Counted from the first letter of the stretch, positions 22,000-32,824 are shown. The stretch: DNA of 64,000 nucleotides from Dromiciops gliroides (GCF_019393635.1 NC_057862.1:409986169-410050168); one strand, 5' to 3'. Notes: generated from the letters alone by a model not told the origin. Made by a program: numbers and translations.

Positions 22000-22855
22000 T
22001 GAGGGGTGGAAAGGGAGGCGATTGGGGGTGGGGAACAGAAATAGAAAGGCAAAGGGAGAGCAAAAAGGAGAAACAAATTTGGAGTGAAAGGCAAGAGAAA
22101 TTAATGAAAGAGAGGAGAAAAAGGGAGAGGGTGGAGAGAGGGAAAGGGAATAGAGGAAGAGGGAGTGGAATTGGAAGAGAGGAGAGAGGGAGAAAGGAGG
22201 GAGGAGGAGAAAGTAAAAATTAAGAGGAGAGAGGTGGAAGGTAGGAGAAGGCAGAAAGAAGAAATGAAGAAAAGAGATGGGAAGAAGAGGGGAGGGATGA
22301 GCATAGGGGAGAGGAAAGAAGAAAGAGGGAGGGGAAGAGGAGAAAGAAAGAAAGGGAAGAAGAAAAGGAAGAGAGGAAGGGAGGGAAGGAAGAAGGAAGG
22401 GGGGAAAGAAGGAAGGGAGGAAAGGAGTAAGCATTTATTAAGTACCAGGCAATGTGCACTCAGGAGAAGGACAGAGAAAGGGTAAAGGAGAGAGGGTGGT
22501 GGGGAGAAGGGGGGAAGGGGAGAAGTGAGAGGGAGGGGGATGAAGGGAAAAGGAAGAGAAGAGAGAGAGGGAAGGAGAAGACAAAATTGCTCTTTGTGAT
22601 ACAATATCCACCTTGATATCGGGTCAGAGGAGAGAGGAAATTGGAGAAAGTGACAAAAGGGAGAAGGAAAAAGATAGGGGAGGAAAAAAAGGAGAGGGCT
22701 AGGGAGAGGAGAAATGGGAAGAAGAGAGGAGAGAAAGATGGAGAGAGGAGGGAGAGGGGGAAAACAGGGAGGAAGAGGAGAAGAGGAGAGAGAAAGAAAG
22801 GGGGAGGGAAGAGGAGAGAAGGAAAGAGAAAGAAAGAGAAAATTAAGGCAATCTC
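22000..22855 (+). repeat. Polypurine tract (GA/GGA-rich)
   Basis: About 850 bases that are overwhelmingly purine on the + strand (GGAAG, AGAGG, GGGAGA in imperfect arrays). Short non-purine islands occur at about 22425-22460 and 22580-22625. The open frames here (Arg/Glu/Lys-rich forward, Ser/Leu/Pro/Phe-rich reverse) are by-products. Confidence 0.95.
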
Positions 22856-23094
22856 CATCCTCTGACTTTTCTAGAATGACTTCTAAGGTCCACCTCCGAA
22901 TCCTATCTTCTTAAATCCAGCTCAAGTGCCACTTTCTCCCTTGATGCCTGATAAACTGAATGAAATATTTGGTTTGAGGATCCCTTCCCTGGTTTTCCTG
23001 TTCAAAAATATCTCGCCTATTGGCCTCTAATAATACCTGAAATTTTCCCATTGCCTTCTTTGGGTCAAGGCACCGAAGACCTGAGATCACTGTG

Positions 23095-23245
23095 ACGTGG
23101 TTAGAATGTTAGATGGATCATCAAGGGAGCTGGGTTCAAATCTCACCGCAGGTACTAATTAACTGTGTGACAACAAATAAGTCATTCTCTGAACTTGTTT
23201 CCTCATCTGTAAAATCGTGAAGAATGGGGTGGGATTTTGATAGAA
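23095..23245 (+). mobile_element. MIR CORE-SINE
   Basis: GGTTCAAATCTCACCGCAGG, CATTCTCTGAACTTGTTTCC, CATCTGTAAAATCGTGAAG. Confidence 0.7.
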
Positions 23246-23474
23246 AGCAAGGGAGAAGGTGTGAGTGGAGAAGGGACCAAATTAGGCATTTTCCAGGGGC
23301 AGTGAGGAGGTTAGGACTTCTCCAAAGTTTTGTTTTATGGGGCTATGGGAGACTCTGTGAGCTAGTCTTATTTCAGTACAAAAATTTTAGTGGACTGGAT
23401 AGACCAATAGTATTCAACAATGTGACCCAGCAGCCTAGAAAGTGAATTTATTTTAGATTGTGTTCATAGAGAGT

Positions 23475-23705
23475 TAGTGTCATGTGAAAGATGCCTTTCC
23501 TGGTTCTCCTTAATGTTAGTGTCTTTCCTCTGAGATTATCTCCAGTTTATCCTGTATATCATATTTGTACACAGCTGTTTCGTTGTTGTCTGCCCCTCCC
23601 CACATTAGACTGGGAATTCCTTGAGGGCAGAGACAATTTTTGCTTTTCTTTGTATCCTCAGTGCCTAGTACATAGTAGGCATTTAATAAATGCTTGTTGA
23701 CTTGA
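23475..23705 (+). mobile_element. L2 LINE 3' end
   Basis: ACTGGGAATTCCTTGAGGGC, TTGTATCCTCAGTGCCTAGT, TAGGCATTTAATAAATGCTT: a clear L2 tail. Confidence 0.85.
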
Positions 23706-23724
23706 CTAGAATTGTCTAGGTACT

Positions 23725-24345
23725 GGTCTCATTTGTCCTCTGTTCCTGGTTATGCCACATCTGCAGGACTGCATTCAGTTCTGGGTGTCATATTTTAGGA
23801 CCCTGATAACTTGGAGTGGGTCTGGAGGAGAGTGACCAGGATATTGAGAGGATTGGAGTCCGTGCCTTATAAGGATAAATGAAAACAAGTGGGGAGGTTA
23901 AGCCTTAAGGAAAGCCAAATCAGAGAGAGAGAGAGACAGAGAGAGAGAGAGAGACAAAGACAGAGACAGAGAGACAGAGACAGAGAGGCAGAGAAAGAGA
24001 CAGAGAGACAGAGACAGAGAGGCAGAGACAGAGACAGAGAGAGACAAAGATAGAGAGAGACAGAGACAGAGACATAGAGACAGAGACAGAGACAGCGAGA
24101 CAGAGAGACAAAGAGACAGAGACAGAGAGAGACAGAAAGAGAGACAGAGACAGAGACAGAGAGACAGAGACAGAGAGAGACAGAGACACAGAGAGAGAGA
24201 CAGAGAGAGAGAGACAAAGACACAGAGACAGAGACACAGAGACATAACATCTTTCTTCGAGTATTTGAAGGGATACTACCATTTGGAAAAGGGATTAGAT
24301 TTTCTCCACTTGGCCTAAGTGGGCAGAATTATGTGCAATGGATGG
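23725..24345 (+). mobile_element. CR1-like LINE 3' fragment split by a simple repeat
   Basis: TTCAGTTCTGGGTGTCATAT, GGTCTGGAGGAGAGTGACCA before, and GTATTTGAAGGGATACTACC, ATTTGGAAAAGGGATTAGAT after, are adjacent parts of the same CR1-like 3' region. Confidence 0.75.
23920..24243 (+). repeat. (GAGACA)n/(GA)n compound repeat
   Basis: About 320 bases of GAGA, GAGACA and GACAGA units. It lies between two halves of the CR1-like element, so it expanded from a short GA-rich seed there. Confidence 0.97.
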
Positions 24346-24520
24346 AAATTTCAGAAAGTCAGGTTGGCCAAAAATCAGTCTGGTTGATCTAAGCCATGAT
24401 GATCCTTATCCCAATTCCCACTCCAACTGTCTGGTCTGGTCCCCAGAGCTTGGCTAGCTACATCTTTTCCCCAAGGTTTTAGGGGGTATCCTGAAGGGGC
24501 AATGGGATGATTCTCTAATG

Positions 24521-24849
24521 CAGGGTTCCTTAACTTTTTTTGTGTCATGAGCCCTTCTATGGAACTCTTCTCAGAGTAATATTTTAAAATGCATAAAATA
24601 AAATGCATAGGATACAGAGGAAACTGATTTTATTAGGATGCAGCTATCCATCTATCTATGTATCTATGCATCTATCTTCATTTATTTATGCATTTTTTGT
24701 TTGTTTATCTATTTATTTATTCATACATTTATTAATTTATTTATTCATTTATTCATCCAGTTATTTATTTATTTGTTCATTTATCCATCCATTTATTTAT
24801 TTATTTTATTCATTTTGAAGTTCAAGGACCCCCAGGTTAAGAACCCTTA
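24521..24849. mobile_element. hAT-like non-autonomous DNA transposon, copy 1
   Basis: Starts CAGGGTTCCTTAAC and ends GTTAAGAACCCTTA, imperfect terminal inverted repeats. Perfect 8-base duplication CTCTAATG (24513-24520, 24850-24857), the hAT length. The interior (AATATTTTAAAATGCATAAA) is shared with 26700-26892. No transposase. A TCTA/TTTA repeat at 24640-24815 inflates it. Confidence 0.7.
24640..24815 (+). repeat. (TCTA)n/(TTTA)n tetranucleotide repeat
   Basis: Imperfect ATCT, then TTTA/TTCA units, inside the hAT-like element. Confidence 0.95.
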
Positions 24850-24952
24850 CTCTAATGCCATCAGCTTGGGTACCTACTAGTGTACTTTCTCCTAAGGATT
24901 AGCAGTTGAGAATAGTCGACCAGTCTTAAGTAGTTTTAAGAAAGGGAATCTG

Positions 24953-25090
24953 TGGGGCAGCTAGGTGGCATAGTGAATAGAGCACCGGCCCTGGAGTCAG
25001 GAGGACTTGAGTTCAAATCCAGCCTCAGACATTTGACACTTACTAGCTGTGTGACCCTGGGCAAGTCACTTAACCCCAATTGCCTCACCA
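24953..25090 (+). mobile_element. tRNA-like SINE, full length, young
   Basis: GGGGCAGCTAGGTGGCATAG to CAATTGCCTCACC. Perfect 15-base duplication AAGAAAGGGAATCTG (24938-24952, 25091-25105). Confidence 0.96.
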
Positions 25091-25374
25091 AAGAAAGGGA
25101 ATCTGCTAAGATGTTACAATACGAACAATGTGCAAAGCATTACCCCTAAACCTGTGATGTACTTTCCCCTCCTATAGTGCTGGGGAAACTGGGTTCAAGC
25201 TCAGAGAACCCACATGGCAAAGGGGTAGTTCACACTTGCTAGTGGCTGGAAGAAATTCCCTTTAGGCACAGGGTAGTCTCTTTTCAAGGCTGCTTATAGA
25301 GCTGTGGGTCCATGTCTGTCCTTGTCTCCCAATGATGCAGACAATGGGGAGATTGCCAATTAAAATACCAATGG

Positions 25375-25565
25375 TGGCTAAGTGGCACAGTGGATATGGC
25401 TAGGTGGCACAGTGGATAAAGCACCAGCCCTGGATTCAGGAGTTCCTGAGTTCAAATCCGGCCTCAGACACTTGACACTTACTAGCTGTGTGACCCTGGG
25501 CAAGTCACTTAACCCCCATTGCCCTGCAAAAAAAAAAAAAGAAAAAGAAAAGAAAGAAAAGAAAC
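25375..25565 (+). mobile_element. tRNA-like SINE with duplicated head
   Basis: The head GGCTAAGTGGCACAGTGGAT (25377-25396) is repeated as GGCTAGGTGGCACAGTGGAT (25399-25418) before a normal body and CATTGCCCTGCAAAAA tail. Short shared flanks ACCAATGG. Confidence 0.9.
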
Positions 25566-25984
25566 ACCAATGGGATGATGGGAAGATCCAACATCCTCTG
25601 AAGTTGGCAAGATCCTCAACTTGAAAAGAGAAGCTCAGAAGGAGACCCGGCCCTGCTGAGGCAAAGGTTAAAGTCTCTCCTCCTGTCTCTCCCCACATCC
25701 CTCCCCCAAAGGTGGTTCCTTCTCAGGGGGTTTATCTAGACTTCCACACTCATTCAAATTTCTGGAATTCTTTCCCCTTCCAGTTCAACTGATAATTTAG
25801 AGATGATTCCTGGAGAGTGACCCAAATTTCCTTGCCTATCTGAACACAGTTCTCGGGCAAGTCAAAGCCCCGACCTTTTTTCCCGCCTACTTTGTTCAAG
25901 ACATATTCTTGGTTGATTGAGCCATGTTCTGGCCTATTTAAAGCATCCAAGCTGAAGTGCTGGTGGAGTGGTTTCCAAATGGAG

Positions 25985-26190
25985 CCTTATATAAAGAAAA
26001 CAGTTCTTCACAATAACAGTTGTTCCAAAGAGAAATGGGCTGCTATGGGACACAGTGAACTCCTCATCACTGGAGGTCTTCAAATGGAAGCCGGATGAAG
26101 ATGTTTTAGAAAAGACTCTTGTTCAGGACTGTATTAGATGCCCTCTGTGGTCTGCCTCAGCCAGCCTTAAAATGCCATAATTCTGTGATA
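25985..26190 (+). mobile_element. CR1-like LINE 3' end
   Basis: CTCATCACTGGAGGTCTTCA, GACTCTTGTTCAGGACTGTA and the ending CCATAATTCTGTGATA, close to the ATTCTGTGA terminal repeat of CR1-type elements. Confidence 0.8.
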
Positions 26191-26620
26191 ACTGTTTACG
26201 TGATGCCACTCCACCAGCCTGATAATCACAGGGACACTGCAGGGCCCAAGCGTGTCTGGAGAAGGTATCACATTACTTTCCTGGGTTGTATTTAGCTCTT
26301 CTCAGAGAAGGCTGTGGAGCCCGGAGGGGGCTTGTTCTAGGCTGAGGGCCAAGTACCCTTGGGGAAGACAGCTCAGCCTCCTGCTGGGTAACAGGCAGCC
26401 GCATCAAGGAGGGCCATCTGTTGTCAAAGTCAAAGTGACAGGAGGAGAATTTTTATCTGCTAGAAGCTCCATAATTTATTTTTGAAATTCCTGTGGGTGG
26501 CGTGCACAGGACTTCAGGGAAGGCCAGAGGCCTAGTTTTGTTCTCAAGGCAAGTCAGTCCTGTTCCTGCATTTTCCAGGGAGTCCCCTGTCTGTGACAGT
26601 TTAATAATAATTCAATTTTA
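26190..26620. other. Intergenic, unique-looking
   Basis: No repeat or exon recognised; more GC-rich than its surroundings. Confidence 0.4.
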
Positions 26621-26699
26621 TTCAACATTTATTGACTCCCCATTTTGTACAAGAGAAGAATAAGGAAGAAGAGAGAAAGCAGGGGTTTTTGTTTAAAGC

Positions 26700-26892
26700 C
26701 AGGGGCCCTTAACCTTTTTTTTTTTTTTTTGTCATGGACCTCTTTGGAAGTTTAGCAAAGCCCATGGAATCCTTCTCAGAATAATATTTTTAAATGCGTA
26801 AAATAAAATAAATAGGATTACAAAGGATGTTGAAATAGAAGTATCAAAATAGTTTAAGAAAAAAGTTCATGGACTCTAGGTTAAGAGCTCTG
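26700..26892. mobile_element. hAT-like non-autonomous DNA transposon, copy 2
   Basis: CAGGGGCCCTTAACC at one end and GGTTAAGAGCTCTG at the other, with the AATATTTTTAAATGCGTAAA interior of copy 1. No convincing target duplication remains. Confidence 0.65.
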
Positions 26893-27064
26893 GGTCTAAC
26901 AGGACTGTATAAAGGGACTATTGCTAGGAAAAGAATAAAGAGACAGAGATGGGAAGATGTAATAAGTACTTAATAAATGATTTTCATTATTTATATTATT
27001 TACAGTTATACTTTACAATTTGTAGAATATTTTTCACACAACAACCTTGGGAAAGCAGGACATA

Positions 27065-27830
27065 AAGATAAATGTATTTTCAAAATACATTTTTAGTGAT
27101 ATATTTTACATCACCAAAATTTACCTTTGTATCTCTTTTGCTTCCCCCAAGAACTATCTCATGCAACAAAGAATTGTTTTTTAAAAGAATAAAAAAGAAG
27201 AGAAAAAAATCAGCATAAGAAATCAATACATTGAAAAAAAAAATCTGACAACATATGCAGTGTTCCACACTTGTGCTTCCCCTTCCCTCCTCTGCAAAGG
27301 AGTTGGGGGAGGCATCTTCTTACACCTCTTCTTTGGAGCTAGAGCTCATTCTTTGTAATTTTCATTTTTGATTGCTTTGTGGTGGTCCTTTCCATTTACA
27401 TTATTGTCATCATTGTGCGCATTATTTTCTTGACTCCATCAGTTCATGTAACTTCTCTGTATTCATCATATTCCCCTTTTCTTATGGCATCATAACATAG
27501 CATTCCATTCGTGTACCACAATTTGTTTAGCCATTCCCTAGACAGAGGCCATCTACTTTGTTTTCATCTCTATGCAACAACAGAAACTGCTGCTATAAAT
27601 ATATATGGTATACTTGGAATCTTTATTTTGATCAATGACCTAACTAGGAGATATACATACATATATACATGTATATATTTATGGTATATGTATATGTGTA
27701 TATCTGTATGAGTGTGTGTGTGTGTACCTATTTCTGGGTCAAAAAGTATGGACATTTTATGGACTTAATTTGCATAATTCTGATTTACTTTCCAAAACTG
27801 TTGCACTAATTCCATCAATAATGCAGATAT
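27065..27830 (-). mobile_element. L1 3' portion (reverse)
   Basis: ACATAGCATTCCATTCGTGT, ATTTGTTTAGCCATTCCCTA and TTTCTGGGTCAAAAAGTATG parallel 16480-16660. Short AT/GT runs lie at 27650-27724. A reverse MIR scrap follows (27830-27940). Confidence 0.75.
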
Positions 27831-28607
27831 TATTATTCATATTTTCTGGTTGAGGAAACAAAGACTCAGAGAGATTATTAGACAGCTGATAAAAATGGTA
27901 GATCAGATCTGAATTCAGGTCTTCTGATGACAAGTTACCCAGAATGGGACTGGGTATTGACCAAGACAGTTTAGGATAAATCTCTTCTGTTGCTTTACCC
28001 GAGATGAGAGAACAATTGTGGTCTGAACTCTTGGAAATGAGGCTCTGTAGACTGACCTCTGAGTAATATGCTTAGCCTATTTAAGAAAATGTGTCCAAAA
28101 AAAGAGGGAAAAAAAATGTATCATTCTAGTGAGGCCTCTAGTGAGGTCTCAGTTTCTCATTCTATAAAATAAGGGAGCCTGGATTTAAAAATATCGTAGG
28201 TTATTTCTAGTTCTAAATTCTATGGGGTAGTGGATATCTTCTCTTTGCTAGCAACTATAGGCTTTGTTCCTCATTCTTTTCCTATATGGGAAAAAGAGTT
28301 CAGGAGTTCCCTCTGAAACTCTTGGGAGTTGATATATTGGTGCCCTTTAAAGTGAATGACATAATATGTCCTTTAAGAGACATTACTAGGAACACTGGCT
28401 TTCCAGTACTGGGACTGAAATGCAAACCACACAAGGCTGTTGGTCTGTTTCTTTCTTGATTTTCTTCTGTTGTGGAAGGCTTCTTGAAAACAGGAAAAAA
28501 GACAGTGTTAGAATTACAGATTTCAGAGCTGTCAAGGGAACTGAAAGATCATCTAGTCCAACCCATGCCTGAACAGGAAGCTCCTTTAATATGTCCCTAA
28601 GATGGTT

Positions 28608-29020
28608 TCAGAAAAGCTTGGGAAGACCCATATCAACTGATGCTTAGTGAAATGAACAGAACCAGGAGAACAATCTACACAGTAACAGCAATATTGTAAA
28701 AATAACCAACTTGGAAAGACTTAGTAACTCTGATCAACACAATGTTGCATCACAATTCTAAAATGCTCATAATGAAACATGTTACCCATCTCCAGAAAGG
28801 AAACTAATGGATTCAGAGTACAGATGGAAGGATATTATTTTATTTGTTTCTTGCATTATTTTGGGGGGGGGGAGGGGAACATGGCTAATGCGGAAATTGG
28901 TTTTACATGATGATACATATTTGTAATTGGTTTTGTTTTTCTTTCCTTCTCATCGAGTAGTAGAGGGGACAGTGGGAAAGAAATTAGAACTGGAAAAAAA
29001 GAATTAAAAAAACCCTTCAT
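28608..29020 (+). mobile_element. L1 3' end (forward), 5' truncated
   Basis: TGCTTAGTGAAATGAACAGA, ACCAGGAGAACAATCTACAC, then an A-rich end. It contains a G-run at 28861-28878. Confidence 0.82.
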
Positions 29021-29040
29021 GCTTTAAAAATAAATAACCA

Positions 29041-29199
29041 GGGGCAGCTAGATGGCGCAGTGGTAAAGCACCGGCCCTGGATTCAGGAGTACCTGAGTTC
29101 AAATCCGGCCTCAGACACTTAACACTTACTGGCTGTGTGACCCTGGACAAGTCACTTAACCCCAATTGCCTCACTAAAAAAACAAACAAACAAACAAAA
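29041..29199 (+). mobile_element. tRNA-like SINE (first of tandem pair)
   Basis: GGGGCAGCTAGATGGCGCAG to CAATTGCCTCACTAAAAAAA plus an AAAC tail. Flanks share AAATAAATAACCAGG-type sequence. Confidence 0.93.
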
Positions 29200-29213
29200 A
29201 ATAAATAACCAGG

Positions 29214-29368
29214 GACAGCTAGGTGGAGCAATGGATAAAGCGTCGGCCCTGGATTCAGGAGGATCTGAGTTCAAATCCAGACTCAGACAGTTGACACATA
29301 CTAGCTGTGTGCCCTGGGAAAGTCACTTAACCCTCATTGCCCTGCAAAAAAACCCACAAACAAACAAA
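29214..29368 (+). mobile_element. tRNA-like SINE (second of tandem pair)
   Basis: GGACAGCTAGGTGGAGCAAT to CATTGCCCTGCAAAAAAAC. A different tail type from its neighbour, so it is a separate insertion and not a duplication. Confidence 0.92.
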
Positions 29369-29689
29369 CCAAAACATCCTCAATAAAGAGCCATCCATAG
29401 TCTCCTTGAAGATCTCCAGTCTTGGGGAACTCACTATCTTCCAGAACAGATCATTCTGGTTTTGGACATTATTAGGGACAATTTTCTTTATATGGAGCAG
29501 AAGGCTGCCTCTCTACAACTTTCATCCCATGCTACTGGTTCTGCCCTCTCAAGCCAAGTAGAAGAAATCTATAATCTTTCTCCTTTTTTTTTAACCCAAC
29601 AAGGAGCCTTTCACATAATTTGAAGACAGCTCTCTGGAAGGGATCCTTTAGGTCTCTTCTAGCTCAGGGATTCTCTGGTTTAAATATAT

Positions 29690-30480
29690 ATTTGAGCTAT
29701 ACCAAAGTAAACCCTTGCAGGCCCTTCCACTGACTTCACAGTCCCTGTTTCCATGGCCAGCCACTCCTCTAAGTGGCGCAGGAAGTAGAGGCCCCAGAGA
29801 GGCAGATAACATCCAGTGCAATTGATAAGGGAGTGAAACTCTCTGCATGCCTCTTGTAGAGTCTGAGATAAGGGGAAATTTTAGGCTTATCACTCTGGGC
29901 TGAGTTCTAGCTAGCTCCATCCTGGCAACCCTGCCTCATTTGCTGGGCTGCTCTAGGATAGATGGGCAGGGGGCCACAGCCAGGCGAAATAAACAACAAG
30001 CCTCGTGCATTGCTCTTGGAATGAGGACCTTGTGCCGGGCACTAGAGCTGTACCATTCAGACACAGGAGGACACCGAGGGCCTGACCATGTGCAGAGGTT
30101 GGCAGAAAGGGCAGCTCCTCCCCAGCCCCCTTCCCCCAAAGTTCAGATTAAGGTAAGGGCTTTGGAAATAAGACCGTTGAGGTCCTCTGAAAACTATTCA
30201 CATAGAAACTTTCCTGTGCTGTGTATTTTTGAACAGAGCAGCATGGTTGGATGGGGGACAGTCAGCCGGCTTCATCATACTAAGGAAAGGGAGCAGTTGG
30301 GCAGATAGATCCTAATAGTAGATAACCCTGAAGTTTGTATTTCAGGGACCTTCCTGTTAATCCTTTTCTGTGAGACTCCCTAATGCTAAATGTGTACAAG
30401 TAAATACCAGCAGAACAGGTGGGGTTGGGTAAGGTGAGAGGAAAAATACTAGGAGGGGCCAGGAGCCCTGGGCTTTTTGT
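29690..30480. other. Intergenic, unique-looking
   Basis: No repeat recognised. The 122-codon open frame at 29940-30308 overlaps an opposing frame, has no known domain, and is not supported as a gene. Confidence 0.4.
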
Positions 30481-30790
30481 GGTTTAGTCAATTTAGCTGT
30501 GCCCCACTCTTATGGACCCCATTTGGGGTTTTCTTGGCAAAGATCCTGGTGTGGTTTACCATTTCCTTCTCCAGATCGTTTTACAGATGAGCCTGTATTT
30601 GAACTCAGGTCCTTCTTACTCCAGGCCCAGCATTCTATCCATTGTGCAATTATCTCTGTTTTTCTGGCATGCCCCTTTTAGATTGCAAACTCTGTGATGC
30701 ATCTTATCTAAGTTTATATAGGGTAGCATTCTACTAGGAAATAGACACTAAATAAATTCTTGTTAATTGATTGAATGAATGAATGAATGG
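30480..30790. mobile_element. RTE-tailed SINE (reverse, partial) and L2 tail
   Basis: 30480-30655: CCCATTTGGGGTTTTCTTGG, TGGTTTACCATTTCCTTCTC, then GAACTCAGGTCCTTCTTACT. 30655-30790 is a forward L2 end (AGATTGCAAACTCTGTGATG). Confidence 0.7.
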
Positions 30791-31224
30791 TTAAATGAAC
30801 TCGTTGCTAAGGAGAGTCTATGGAGTATGGAAACCATAGAAAAGTCTATGAAGAAGAATGTAGGGAGCTGCCCTCTCTGCCCCAAGTTCCCAGGCATCTA
30901 TCTATACAGTGATATGACATGGACACAGTTAAACATAATTAGGATGAAAGAGTAGTGCAATAAGCACTCCATTAAAAAAAAAAAGGCCCTTCTGAGGGAA
31001 AAAAGAAGTGCTTGGGGGCTTTGGGGACTATTTTTCAATGAACCATAACATTCTAGAATCAGAGTTAGAAGTGACCTTTGAGGTCATTTAGTTCGATCTG
31101 TAATAATAATTATGAGCATTTCCCTAATAGAATAAATAATGATAATAATAAAAAAATCCCAAACCCAGTCTGACTTTAAATATTTTAAAATTATTTTTAT
31201 TATTATCTCCTTAAAGGCTTATAA

Positions 31225-31475
31225 TAATGAGTGGAACAGTGAATAGAGTTGAACCTAAAGGCAGGATGACCTGAGTTCAAATGTGGCCTCTGATACTTAT
31301 TAGCTCTGTGGTCCTAGGCAAGTCACTTAGCTTCTTTCTGTCTCCTTTCTTCATCTGTAAAATGAGGGTTAAAATAGCACCTACCTCTCAGGGTTGTTAT
31401 GAAGATTAAATGAGATAATATTTGTAAAGTGTTTTGGAAAGCTGAAAGCACTATACAAATGCTAGCTGTTGTTGT
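31225..31475 (+). mobile_element. MIR/THER CORE-SINE
   Basis: GCAGGATGACCTGAGTTCAA, AAATGAGGGTTAAAATAGCA, CAGGGTTGTTATGAAGATTA. Confidence 0.85.
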
Positions 31476-31509
31476 TATTTTATTTTAATTTAATTTAATT
31501 TAATTTAAT

Positions 31510-31650
31510 TTTTTTGCAGGGCAATGAGGGTTAAGTGACCTGCCCAGGGTCACACAGCTAGTAAATGTCAAGTGTCTGAGGCTGGACTTGAACTCAGATC
31601 CTCCTGAATCTAGGGCCAATGCTTTATCCACTGCGTCACCTAGCTGCCCC
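31510..31650 (-). mobile_element. tRNA-like SINE, full length
   Basis: Reverse copy, GCAGGGCAATGAGGGTTAAG to CACCTAGCTGCCCC. A short (TTTAA)n precedes it. Confidence 0.92.
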
Positions 31651-31679
31651 TATTGTTATTATTATTAAAGCCAAATTTA

Positions 31680-32375
31680 CTCACTGTTGTTTCCCTTACC
31701 TAACATTGTATTTTTCATTTGTGTATCTTTGCATGGGCCATAACCCATGCATTTCCTCCTCATTCCTTGCTCTTAGAATGTCTAGCTTCCTTCAAGACTC
31801 AACTCAAGTGCTGCCTTCTTCCTACACAGGAAGCATTGTCCCCACACATCTACACCTGTTGTAAACCTGCCCCACATTCTAATAGCACCTCTTCCATGAA
31901 GCATTCCTTGTAACCCCAGTGAGTGATCTCTTCTCCTTATACCTTATATGTTCCTTATATTTACCTGTGTACCTGCTATACCCTCACCCCAGTAAAATGT
32001 GACACTAATAATAATAATAATAATAATGGCTAGAATTTATATAGAGTTTTGCAAAGTACTTTATATATATTAACTCATTTGATCATCATAACAAACATGT
32101 TAGTCAAGAAATAATATTATTCCTATTTTACAACTAAGGAAAATGAGGGTGAGAGAGATTAAGAGACTGCTGTGGGAGGGGGGAGTTCACATAGGTAACT
32201 ATTGAGACACGGTTTGAACTCAGATCTCCCAGGCTCTGCCCATTATACCACCTAGCTATCTTGAGGGCCCCAGGCTGTTTCTTTTTTGTTTGTTTTGTCT
32301 TTGTAATCCTGGGGTCTCACACAGTGCCTAGCACATAGTAGGAACTTAATAAATACTTGTAGAACTGAATTGAGT
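31680..32375 (+). mobile_element. L2 LINE 3' region split by a reverse MIR
   Basis: AAGACTCAACTCAAGTGCTG, ATTCCTTGTAACCCC before; CACAGTGCCTAGCACATAGT and GAACTTAATAAATACTTG after. A reverse MIR/THER sits at 32003-32265 (GATCATCATAACAAACATGT). Confidence 0.78.
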
Positions 32376-32399
32376 TAATTCTTTATATTTATATTGCCA

Positions 32400-32650
32400 A
32401 AGGTAGCTAGGTGACACAGTGGATAGAGCACTGGCTCTGGAGTCAGGACGACCTGAGTTCAAATAAGTCCTCAGACACCTAGTAGCTGAGTGACCCTGGG
32501 CAAGTCACTTAACCCTTATTTGTTTCAGTTTCTCATCTGTAAAATGGGGACACTGGATAAGGAAATGGCAAACCACTCTTGTATGTTTTGCTAAGAAAAC
32601 CCCAAATTACCATGGGGTCAGAAAAAGTCTGACACAATGAACAACAACAA
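32400..32650 (+). mobile_element. RTE-tailed tRNA-like SINE, full length
   Basis: Head GGTAGCTAGGTGACACAGTG, core, CATCTGTAAAATGGGGACAC, then AAGGAAATGGCAAACCACTC, AAGAAAACCCCAAATTACCA and CTGACACAATGAACAACAAC. The last third resembles an RTE/BovB LINE 3' end. Confidence 0.88.
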
Positions 32651-32824
32651 ATTTATATAACCGCTTACAAAACGTTTTCTGAGATTTTTTTCATCTTTCC
32701 TAAGCAGTCTCTCAGGTTTCTTAAAGAGAGAAATTTTGTTTTTTGTTGTTTAGAAAAATTCCTGATGGGAGCATTTGCTTAGAGCAATCTCAGTGGAGAT
32801 AGAACAGATCAGAACTGGTCTTCA

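Larger units (their letters stand above)
28505..29690 (-). mobile_element. CR1-like LINE 3' region (reverse), split by an L1 and two SINEs
   Basis: 28505-28607 (AAAGATCATCTAGTCCAACC, CCTGAACAGGAAGCTCC) and 29375-29690 (CCTTGAAGATCTCCAGTCTT, CTACTGGTTCTGCCCTCTCA) are consecutive parts of one element. Confidence 0.75.

Noticed and set aside
21973..22865. Ser/Pro/Leu/Phe-rich and Arg/Glu/Lys-rich open frames
   Set aside because: By-products of the polypurine tract, which rarely contains stop codons.
23867..24282. Three overlapping Ser/Leu/Cys-rich reverse open frames
   Set aside because: Translation of the GAGACA repeat in all frames; not a gene.
29940..30308. 122-codon open frame in unique sequence
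   Set aside because: Overlapped by opposing open frames, no recognisable domain, no supporting splice sites; it does not resemble C16orf87, the expected neighbour.
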